Both the position numbers and the translations under genes were made by a program. The notes below the pieces were generated by a model, which saw nothing but the letters and a program-made list of their open reading frames with translations, did not search any database and was not told the origin of the DNA. DNA of 64,000 nucleotides. Source: Ignisphaera aggregans DSM 17230 (GTDB taxonomy: Archaea > Thermoproteota > Thermoprotei_A > Sulfolobales > Ignisphaeraceae). The DNA is taken from positions 1,122,182 to 1,186,181 of the forward strand of contig CP002098.1 in the NCBI GenBank assembly GCA_000145985.1, read 5' to 3'. Below are positions 57,579 through 64,000 of this stretch, piece by piece (within the stretch, counting starts at the first letter, position 1; each line of letters starts with the position of its first letter).

Positions 57579-59810
57579 TTATTTAACTTCTGAGATTATT
57601 GTTCGCCTTACTGCTACATAACGTTTAATCAGCGAAGCAATTCTCATGATGTTAAGTGTTACTAGGTATACTATTGCTGAAAAGATTGATATCATTAGGA
57701 CTAAGAGTATGTAAAGATAGGCAGATATAATCGTTATTTTGCCCACCATCAACCTAGACGCAAACCACAGTAATAATCCCGCAAATGGACCTAAAACGCT
57801 ATTTATGCTTGAGTTAAGCAACACCTCTTGATCTAAGTTTATCTGTGGTAATACGAAAAATACCAGCAGACTAATCGTTATTAGAGCGAAAAACATGGCT
57901 ATTCTAACAAAGTCAGCTTCACCCCTATCAACTGCTTTATCTTCCATTCCTCCTAATGCTATTAAAGTTACAGATATCAGTATAACGATGATACCTATTA
58001 TTGAATTATATAGACCTGAAAGAAGTGTGATGATTATCATGAGGAGTCCTATAGTACGCATCGATCCAAGATATACAAATGCAAAGCATCCTCCCATAGA
58101 TGCAAACCCAATAAATAACGATATTAGCGCGAATTCAAATGAATACGATATATTTATCGGTAAGATGTATGACAAAGCATTGAGAATGAGTGGAGTGATT
58201 ATGATGAGTATGCCATAGGCTAACAAGGTAATTCCGGGCACTCCCTGAATAATATCAGATTCATACCTTACTTTACCACCACGTAGTATACCGATACCTA
58301 TCAGCAATGGCAAAACAGCGAACAGCATTATTGATGGTTCTCTTCCCGCACCGATCGATAAGAATAGAACTACAGCCATAGAGACTATCACTAAGAAGAA
58401 GAGGATGTAAACTATGTAGATATCTATAAGAGGTGCTAGAGCTAATTCTGCCGAAAGCCGTAGAGATCTCCTGAAATTGGATCTATTTCTGTTAATGCCA
58501 TATATAATCACAGATCCAAGCAATATGGTTGATGCAATAGATGCGGCTATAACTATCATAGTGTTGTCTATTCCTAGTCTTCCCAACTCCACGAAATGAT
58601 CTATAGGATTCACAGTTATGCGACCCGTCATAAGATATAGAAAAGCTGAGAAGATAATTACTGCAACCACTATGTAGGCTATTGGAGTTAATAATGTCCT
58701 TACACGGGAGCACCCTACAAATCCCTCCCTGTTGTACGTAGTTATTATGGCGAGTACTGCAGTAAGCAAAATGCCTGTTATTAGTCCAAGCGTAGAATAT
58801 ATCATTATTGGAGCTACTACTCTTGAACACCATGGTTCAAATAATTCCTTCTTCGCCTTTTCCTCTGGTGAAGCTAAGGCAGAAAACTTTGTACTGTACT
58901 CTGATGCTTTCTCAGAAATAGTGCTCAGCGATAAGCTAGCTTTTTCAGCTAGCGATTCCAAATCGCTGAGCAGGTCAGCGAAATAATCTATGAATCTGCG
59001 TACAAGACCTGTAGGATCACGTCTTCCAATAGACTCTAGATATTTTTGTACAGTTGTAAGCATGTTAACTAGATTCGAAACCTTACTGTTAATACCATCA
59101 ACCCCTCTTTTCAGATCCTTAAATGCTGATGAACATTCTGAAAGTGGTGCTTTTAGTGCTGAGAAGGGAATATTCTCGCCATATATGTAACGCTCCAATT
59201 CATCTATGACTACAGGCAAACAGCTATCTATTCTTGAAGAGGAGTCCACTATCATGCCTAGATAGGAATTCAATGAGTACACTTCATCTTTAAGTTGTGA
59301 GACTTCGCTAATGCCAATTTCTTTAATGGCATCAATCGCACATACTTTCTTATTGAACATGGTGATGCATGACTTATTAGTAAGCCAGTAAATTATGCTT
59401 TCCGTATACGACTTGTATGGAACAACAGCTTCTCTAAGTGTTAGAACCTGTCTGTGAAAATCTCTTAAAGCTTCTATATCAGAAATTGTTATCTGAGACA
59501 ATTCTTTCCTAAATACAACCTGTGTTAGAATGGCTAATGCCTCTTCTTTTTTAGAAACTCGCGCACCACTACTTGCAAAAATATCGATACCGCTAGCATA
59601 GGGTAAAGCATTAGTAGAATTCACAACGATGTATCTAGTGTCGTTGTAGTCAACTATATCAACTATTTGAAAGCTGATATCAAGAAGCATTCTATTCCGT
59701 GCTACTACATCTAGTGCAGAATAATTTGATGCCGTTGTTATAATTGCTGTTATATGTGGAGACACTGCTAGTAAGATTAATGTAGCTATAGCAGCAAGTA
59801 GCTTTCTCAC
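57579..59810 (-). CDS. Large membrane protein with exported coiled-coil domain
   Basis: The 743-residue protein begins with a signal peptide (MRKLLAAIATLILLAVSPHITA), then about 310 residues outside the cell, containing coiled-coil segments (EIGISEVSQLKDEVYSLNSY, DYFADLLSDLESLAEKASLS) and several cysteines. The C-terminal ~400 residues contain about ten transmembrane segments. I recognise no family. It is the longest intact gene of the element and could be a structural or secretion-related surface protein. The next gene fragments upstream are decayed. Confidence 0.7.
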   Translation of the reverse strand: MRKLLAAIATLILLAVSPHITAIITTASNYSALDVVARNRMLLDISFQIVDIVDYNDTRYIVVNSTNALPYASGIDIFASSGARVSKKEEALAILTQVVFRKELSQITISDIEALRDFHRQVLTLREAVVPYKSYTESIIYWLTNKSCITMFNKKVCAIDAIKEIGISEVSQLKDEVYSLNSYLGMIVDSSSRIDSCLPVVIDELERYIYGENIPFSALKAPLSECSSAFKDLKRGVDGINSKVSNLVNMLTTVQKYLESIGRRDPTGLVRRFIDYFADLLSDLESLAEKASLSLSTISEKASEYSTKFSALASPEEKAKKELFEPWCSRVVAPIMIYSTLGLITGILLTAVLAIITTYNREGFVGCSRVRTLLTPIAYIVVAVIIFSAFLYLMTGRITVNPIDHFVELGRLGIDNTMIVIAASIASTILLGSVIIYGINRNRSNFRRSLRLSAELALAPLIDIYIVYILFFLVIVSMAVVLFLSIGAGREPSIMLFAVLPLLIGIGILRGGKVRYESDIIQGVPGITLLAYGILIIITPLILNALSYILPINISYSFEFALISLFIGFASMGGCFAFVYLGSMRTIGLLMIIITLLSGLYNSIIGIIVILISVTLIALGGMEDKAVDRGEADFVRIAMFFALITISLLVFFVLPQINLDQEVLLNSSINSVLGPFAGLLLWFASRLMVGKITIISAYLYILLVLMISIFSAIVYLVTLNIMRIASLIKRYVAVRRTIISEVK

Positions 59811-60257
59811 TATTCATCCCCTACAGATATTCCATGAATCCAAATATAAATTTATCGATTCTCTTTTTCATATTAGTAGCTCTACAGGCTCCTGCTTACC
59901 TTTGAGGATACTATGAATAATGAATAGTACTCTTACCGATGCCTGATGCTTTTCCAGATCTCTGGCGTTATATCAAAGTCTTTGATATAGACCCCGGAGA
60001 GACCTCAACACTCTGCTCACTACTGAAGCACACATAACATACTGACAAGCAGGTTTTGAGCCCACATTCATGGGCAACAGCGAGATCAAAGAATCCGCTG
60101 GATTTAGGTTAAAAGCCTTAAGCAATAACTGTAGCTCTGAGGAAAAAGGTTGGAATAGAAATCCATAACCGAGAGGAAGAACAGACGTAATTCCAATGTT
60201 TTTATTTTTATCTGCTAGAGCTTTCTCTTTCAGTCGTATATGGTTGTAAAGGTTTTG
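59811..60257. other. Noncoding stretch with a gene tail
   Basis: On the minus strand at 59933-59995 a tail GVYIKDFDITPEIWKSIRHR precedes a stop. It looks like the end of a lost gene. The remainder shows no reading frame of interest. Confidence 0.35.
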
Positions 60258-60633
60258 TTACTGTCTTCTCTTCCTCATCTTCACAGCTATTACCGCTAGC
60301 AGTGATATTGCTGCAACAGTCAGTATCACCATGGTTGTAGTTGTCAGCTGTATGGGTAATCTGTATATCACTGACCCAGTTGCAGTCCTATTTGCAGTTG
60401 CAATCTCGGCGTTCTCACTATACACAACGCTGTAGTTCTTGATGTTCAGAGGTTCCACGGAGATCCTGTTCCCTAACCAAGATACTGCTACTCTCTACTG
60501 CTCACCTCTCTCCACAGATGCTGAAAGCATTGCCAAACTCAATCCACCTTCGTTGAAGCTAACAACAGTTAGGTTGTAGTCCTCCAAATCGTAGACAGCA
60601 TCCCCAGCATCAACAACGATTGTAAAGTTGGAG
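60258..60633 (-). pseudogene. C-terminal part of surface protein, fused to integrase remnant
   Basis: After the integrase arginine box the frame continues TSNFTIVVDAGDAVYDLEDY ... SASVERGEQ, a TAG at 60495-60497, then VAVSWLGNRISVEPLNIKNY ... and a membrane anchor (TMVILTVAAISLLAVIAV) with KMRKRRQ tail ending at 60258. Both sides of the TAG are in the same frame. A deletion probably joined it to the integrase. Confidence 0.6.
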
Positions 60634-61489
60634 GTCTCCGGCGGTCTAAGGCCTGTCTCGGCTAGGAGGATGAAGGCGAGCTTCGCGCCTATGTCTGTGA
60701 TTGCTTCGGCTACACACCTAATCTCGTCAATTGTCGGCGCCTTCTCGTAGCCTAGCATAATCCTCTGCATGAGCGGCATCTCTTTGCTACTGTCCTTGGG
60801 GACCTTGACAGCTTCCAGGATCTGTGTTGCGAGGGTTCTATTTCTCTTCTTAATCGCCACCTTGACGAACTTCCTGAACGCTTTAACCATGTGTCTGGCT
60901 TTAGCGTAGCCAAATTCATCTACAAGTTCATCCCTCAGGTCCTCCAGCCTGTCAAGAGTAAACGTGTAGCCCAGCTATGCCAGGAGCTCGTTGAGGTACT
61001 TCCAGTACTTGGAAGCTGTATCCCTGGACAATGCCTTCCGAGAGCTTGGAGCTCTTCTCACATATCCTGACCTGCCTATCCAGCCACTCCCTGAACTCAT
61101 CAAGATCCTGCTGCATATAACCGTGTACCTGGTGGCCTCAGCGAATATCTCTGCTGCAAGCCTGTTCTTAACGAACTCGACCAGTATAGACTTCAGAACA
61201 GGGTCTGAGACCGCTGACGCGAGGATCTTGACGAAGGTCACGGGGTCGACTTTAACTATTGAAACGCCTTCAACCAACTCCGCATATTCTTCAGGCGTTA
61301 GGAATTCGAGCATTCTCTTCAGAAGCTCGTCGGAGACCCCCTCTTCCTGCTCTTAATCCTGTTAGCCTGGTAAGGCTCTAAACCTAGGTCTCTGGATCTC
61401 AGACCCTTCTTCTCCCACAGGTAGTCGAATACCTTGTAGCGAACCTCGTCGAGTATGCTGGATAAGTCTATGAACCTCGTATCAACCAT
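60634..61489 (-). pseudogene. Tyrosine recombinase (integrase), broken
   Basis: N-terminal ORF MVDTRFIDLSSILDEVRYKV ... DLGLEPYQANRIKSRKR (start 61489) shifts frame at a GGGGG run near 61340 into GVSDELLKRMLEFLTPEEYAELVEG. Near 61025-61130 a stretch reads sensibly only in another frame (QDLDEFREWLDRQVRICEKS). A TAG at 60975-60977 interrupts NELLA*LGYTFTLDRLEDL, and the frame then goes on to the catalytic start with the arginine box TGLRPPE. The rest of the catalytic domain is missing. The recombinase is not functional. Confidence 0.8.
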
Positions 61490-61530
61490 GCATACCCACC
61501 CTGATAATCTTTAAAGAATAGCCTATCCCC

Positions 61531-61598
61531 ATATGCCAGAGCGATATGCCAAATATATGCCAAGTCTGATATGCCAGTCTGCATGATTCGATATGCCA
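61531..61598 (+). repeat. Five ATATGCCA direct repeats by the integrase
   Basis: Copies of ATATGCCA start at 61531, 61544, 61555, 61569 and 61591 (three of five preceded by G). Spacings of 13, 11, 14 and 22 bp are near one or two helical turns. They lie between integrase start and tRNA-Pro, where arm-type sites or iterons would be expected. Confidence 0.7.
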
Positions 61599-61673
61599 AA
61601 TGGGCTCGCACCGAGAGGGGATATACGTAAAGCAAGGCTTAAAGCTTTTTGGGGAAACATTAGAAGAGTTGAT

Positions 61674-61750
61674 TGGTGGGGCCGCGGGGATTTGAACCCC
61701 GGACCACGGGGGCCCAAGCCCCGCATTCTACCAAGCTAAACTACGGCCCC
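61674..61750 (-). tRNA. tRNA-Pro(TGG), integration site
   Basis: Acceptor GGGGCCG/CGGCCCC with A73 and encoded CCA, anticodon stem CGGGG/CCCCG with loop CTTGGGC (anticodon TGG), variable TGGTC, T-arm CGGGG/CCCCG. The tRNA remains intact because the element carried a copy of the 3' half. No intron. Confidence 0.96.
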
Positions 61751-61780
61751 TATTAAATTTTCTAAAAATTGTTCAGTGTT

Positions 61781-62278
61781 TTAAGCTATTATGTTTTCTA
61801 TAGCGATATTTTCCTGTATTGGGATGTAGATTTGGTTTATACTGTATTTATCTTCTATACTATTCAATATGTTTAGGAATAGTGCGTAGAGTGCTGCAAA
61901 AGATATTTCTATTAGATCAGATTTTTTATTGAATATATGTAGCTTTCTTCCGAATACTATCTTTAGTATTTCTTCTATTTCTTCAAGAGAGATATTTCTA
62001 TTGCTTGCAACTCTTCGGATTATACTAATTAGCTTCTCTATATCTTCCTCTCTCAATTCATTTATATTCTTCACATAGTTTTGAAGTATTTCAACAGTTG
62101 AAAATCTGATTTTTATACCTAGAGATTCAGCAATTCTATGTATAGCATTCAATGACTCTGGTATACAATCTATATACTCCTTAACTATCTCTAAACTATC
62201 TCCACATAGCGAATATGCACATATAGCTATATCATCTATATCGAAGAGCGACATATGCACATCGCCATTCCAAGTCAT
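61781..62278 (-). CDS. Unknown helical protein
   Basis: The 165-residue protein is almost entirely helical and acidic (ELREEDIEKLISIIRRVASNRNISLEEIEEILKIVFG, in shorter runs). Start is ATG 62278, or ATG 62254 (MSLFDIDDIAICAYS). It lies between tRNA-Pro and the CAU tRNA, outside the element, and has host-like composition. I recognise no family. Confidence 0.6.
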   Translation of the reverse strand: MTWNGDVHMSLFDIDDIAICAYSLCGDSLEIVKEYIDCIPESLNAIHRIAESLGIKIRFSTVEILQNYVKNINELREEDIEKLISIIRRVASNRNISLEEIEEILKIVFGRKLHIFNKKSDLIEISFAALYALFLNILNSIEDKYSINQIYIPIQENIAIENIIA

Positions 62279-62332
62279 TTTCTAGTCTAATTAAATATAT
62301 ATGAATTATCAGACATATTTAATAATTGAGAA

Positions 62333-62423
62333 TGCCGCCGGCGGGATTTGAACCCGCGACCACCAGATCTCTCAACCAATAGCTTATGAGTCTGGCGCTC
62401 TAACCGGGCTGAGCTACGGCGGC
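62333..62423 (-). tRNA. tRNA(CAT), elongator Met or Ile2, with 16-nt intron at 37/38
   Basis: Acceptor GCCGCCG/CGGCGGC with A73, CCA not encoded. The anticodon stem CCAGA/TCTGG encloses CTCATA, an extra 16 nt, then A. A canonical bulge-helix-bulge forms: helix CTCA/TGAG, bulges TAA and AGA. Removing 62369-62384 gives the loop CTCATAA (anticodon CAT). The stem does not have the GGG/CCC pairs of initiator tRNA, so it is an elongator Met or an agmatidine-modified Ile tRNA. Confidence 0.92.
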
Positions 62424-62561
62424 ATCAAGATTTAAACAATATACTAGGCTTATAAACCTTTAGAATTTGTTAATGTCAATTGAGATAAGAATTAATATAA
62501 CGAAATCTCTATTTTGTAAATATAATAATGCAATACATACATCAGATTATGTTTGAAATAG

Positions 62562-62616
62562 AATTCAGCCCTTCTAAGCTTCGTCACCCTTCAGATATAC
62601 AGCCCTCATCACCGTT
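62562..62616 (-). ncRNA. C/D-box sRNA
   Basis: Minus strand order: box C GTGATGA (62606-62612), 11-nt guide GGGCTGTATAT, box D' CTGA (62591-62594), 3 nt, box C' GTGACGA (62581-62587), 12-nt guide AGCTTAGAAGGG, box D CTGA (62565-62568). Boxes and spacings are as expected. Unlike those after protein genes, it stands alone with its own promoter. Target sites by the N+5 rule are A in ATATACAGCCC and T in CCCTTCTAAGCT. Confidence 0.88.
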
Positions 62617-62635
62617 CTACTAGCAGTAGCATTCA

Positions 62636-62645
62636 TCTTTATATA
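62636..62645 (-). promoter_or_regulatory. TATA element of the 62.6-kb sRNA
   Basis: CTATATAAAG on the minus strand is about 25 nt upstream of the sRNA 5' end (near 62615), the normal archaeal distance. Confidence 0.6.
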
Positions 62646-62702
62646 GCTTTTCAGCTATATAAGTAGTTTTTAGAGGATAAAAACATAAATAGGATAGCTA
62701 AA

Positions 62703-63098
62703 ATGGGTAGCTGTGTAGATAAGCTAATCAATATAGTTCAGGAGGCAAAGGCTCCTCTTACTATAGAGGTGGTCAAATCTATAGCATATCTATGTCATGA
62801 AGATCCCTATAACCTTTGGTATAAATTGGCATCTGTGTACACCACTATAGTAACTGAACAGAGATCTTCGACTAAAGCACAATCTATTCAAACAAAACAT
62901 GAAACTGAAAAATGTTGGAAATGCCCTGCATGTAATAAGATATTTGATGACTATAAACATCTAGTCAATCATATCACATATTTTGTAAAACAACATGATG
63001 TTTCTCATATAGATCTGTATAAAAAGCTAAAGAAGATTAGTAGTGATACTGGTAAAACCTTTAGTGAAATTGTTGCTAGTGAACTTAAATGTTCTTAA
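62703..63098 (+). CDS. C2H2-type zinc-finger protein
   Basis: The 131-residue protein has an N-terminal helical part (~70 residues) and a single finger CPACNKIFDDYKHLVNH with C74, C77, H90 and H98; a His spacing of seven is longer than in classic fingers. A helical C-terminus follows. It probably binds nucleic acid. Its 3' end overlaps the thiI stop by 4 nt on the opposite strand. No family is recognised. Confidence 0.65.
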   Translation: MGSCVDKLINIVQEAKAPLTIEVVKSIAYLCHEDPYNLWYKLASVYTTIVTEQRSSTKAQSIQTKHETEKCWKCPACNKIFDDYKHLVNHITYFVKQHDVSHIDLYKKLKKISSDTGKTFSEIVASELKCS

Positions 63099-64000
63099 CC
63101 CTTACAACTAATACTATGACCTGAAATATCCTTAAAATCCATAGAGAAAGATTTGAGATCTATTTCAGTAGCATTTGAAATAAGTTCCTCAATTTCTGTG
63201 TCTGAAACACCAATTCTATTCTCTATCTCCTTCACCTTATCGAGTATAGCTCTAGTTGTAGTAACTCTTGCTCCTATGGGGCAGAACTCTGGTACCTTTA
63301 TAGAATATTCATATGTGCCAATGAATCTGGCCATTCTAACTATCTCATCCTTATCAAAACCTATTAACGGTCTTAGAATAGGTATTGTAACAGCCTCCTC
63401 AATCACATATATATTGCTAAGAGTTTGAGATGCTACCTGTCCCAAACTTTCACCTGTTACAATTGCAAGAGCATCTATCTTCCTTGCCAAATATTCAGCA
63501 AGTCTACTCATATACCTTCTAAGCAGTATAACCATATACTCCTCAGGAGCATATAAAGCAATCCTTGAGATAATAGGTCTTATATCAACAATATACATCT
63601 TAGGTCTATATCCATAGGCCCATCTATCAACAAGAGCTTTTGCAACCATAACCCCACCTCTCACATGTTCATCTCCACCAATATTAAATAATACCATATG
63701 AACCTCGCAACCTCTTTTCATAGCATACCATGCAGCTACTGGAGAATCTATACCTCCTGATATTAGTGCTAAGACCCTTCCCTCAACCCCTATAGGAAGT
63801 CCTCCAGGACCCTTTATAATCTTATCAAATAGATAGGCAGAACTATCTCTAATCTCAATAAATGCTATATATTCAGGATTCTCAAGATCTACCCTCCCAC
63901 CACCACTCTCTAATAAAAGTCTACCAACAATTTTCTCAACATCTTTACTAGTAAAACTATGAGTTCCAACTCTATGAACTCTTACAGCAAACTTCTTATC
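63095..64000 (-). CDS. thiI: tRNA 4-thiouridine synthase ThiI (5' end outside window)
   Basis: About 300 residues are visible. The visible N-terminal part DKKFAVRVHRVGTHSF ... YIAFIEIRDSSAYLFD is a THUMP domain. SGGIDSPVAAWYAMKRG is the PP-loop that adenylates uridine 8 of tRNA. EYMVILLRRYMSRLAE and CPIGARVTTT follow. ThiI uses sulfur to make 4-thiouridine; the archaeal type lacks the C-terminal rhodanese domain, and none is seen here. The gene continues past 64000. Confidence 0.93.
   Translation of the reverse strand, partial: DKKFAVRVHRVGTHSFTSKDVEKIVGRLLLESGGGRVDLENPEYIAFIEIRDSSAYLFDKIIKGPGGLPIGVEGRVLALISGGIDSPVAAWYAMKRGCEVHMVLFNIGGDEHVRGGVMVAKALVDRWAYGYRPKMYIVDIRPIISRIALYAPEEYMVILLRRYMSRLAEYLARKIDALAIVTGESLGQVASQTLSNIYVIEEAVTIPILRPLIGFDKDEIVRMARFIGTYEYSIKVPEFCPIGARVTTTRAILDKVKEIENRIGVSDTEIEELISNATEIDLKSFSMDFKDISGHSISCKG

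Larger units (their letters stand above)
54081..61713. mobile_element. Integrated element at tRNA-Pro, decayed
   Basis: The right end is inside tRNA-Pro(TGG) (61673-61713) and the left end is a copy of its 3' half (54081-54121), giving a target repeat of 41 nt with one mismatch. A broken tyrosine recombinase lies next to the tRNA, as in archaeal plasmid/virus integrations. The region is visibly richer in G and C than its surroundings. Contents are membrane and surface proteins, a PH-like protein and DUF996. No replication gene was recognised, so the element is degraded or is of a satellite type. Confidence 0.85.
62424..62702. other. Intergenic region with sRNA gene and promoters
   Basis: It holds the C/D sRNA at 62562-62616 and its TATA element. 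The promoter for the plus-strand gene at 62703 is likely within 62660-62690 (a TTTTTAGAGGATAAAAAC stretch). The region near 62430-62460 should contain the tRNA promoter. Confidence 0.5.

Noticed and set aside
60258-61313. Pyrrolysine-type TAG readthrough
   Set aside because: The same gene has clear frameshifts and a truncated catalytic domain, so decay explains the stops better. No supporting genes are in the window.
61523-61726. 67-residue minus-strand ORF across tRNA-Pro
   Set aside because: It is a translation of the tRNA 3' half and the ATATGCCA repeats.

Overview
The window reads as part of the chromosome of a low-GC hyperthermophilic crenarchaeon. The evidence is an archaeal RNA polymerase/ribosomal cluster (rpoH-rpoB-rpoA1-rpoA2-rpl30e-nusA-rps12-rps7-EF1A-rps10), tRNA genes with bulge-helix-bulge introns, many C/D-box guide RNA genes, GGTG-type ribosome binding sites, and crenarchaeal conserved families (DUF2208, DUF2153, DUF1152, DUF354, DUF996). 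The composition and gene content resemble Ignisphaera-like Desulfurococcales. That placement is an inference from memory, not a database result.

Layout. 1-11 kb: a COG2403 GTPase (partial), an AAA ATPase, DHH phosphoesterase, sugar aminotransferase, M24 peptidase, small membrane and zinc proteins, a THUMP protein next to a tandem Sm-like protein, a COG0212 protein and cysS. 11-24 kb: an RHH/coiled-coil protein, nicotinate phosphoribosyltransferase, leuS, protein disulfide oxidoreductase, a two-domain NDP-sugar dehydrogenase-like protein, a SpeD-family decarboxylase, a solitary Cas4-like nuclease, DUF1152 and a RuvBL/TIP49 ATPase. 24-34 kb: two GT-C glycosyltransferase-like membrane proteins, Trm112-like protein, phosphohexomutase, DUF354, rnhB, Mut7-C nuclease, AMMECR1 and dcd. 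35-36.6 kb: a ferritin-fused encapsulin with a second ferritin-like gene. 37-49 kb: tRNA-Ser, the transcription/translation cluster, tRNA-Lys and tRNA-Thr. 49-53 kb: metG, a mutarotase-like protein and an MFS transporter. 53-61.7 kb: a decayed integrated element. 61.7-64 kb: tRNA-Pro, tRNA with CAU anticodon, a guide RNA, a zinc-finger protein and thiI (partial).

The accessory part is the 7.6-kb element between a duplicated 3' half of tRNA-Pro (54081-54121) and the intact tRNA-Pro (61674-61750). It carries a broken tyrosine-recombinase gene beside the tRNA, ATATGCCA repeats at both ends, several membrane or surface proteins with C-terminal membrane anchors, and extensive pseudogenisation. An older, mutated copy of the same boundary lies at 53149-53262, so this tRNA has probably been used more than once.

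The core part is unusually rich in small RNA genes. I find five convincing C/D-box sRNAs (11.3, 17.3, 20.4, 22.8 and 62.6 kb) and two weaker candidates. One has a guide matching the D-arm of several tRNAs, including tRNAs in this window. Two of the five tRNAs carry 16-nt introns, one of them at a non-canonical place in the variable loop of tRNA-Lys.
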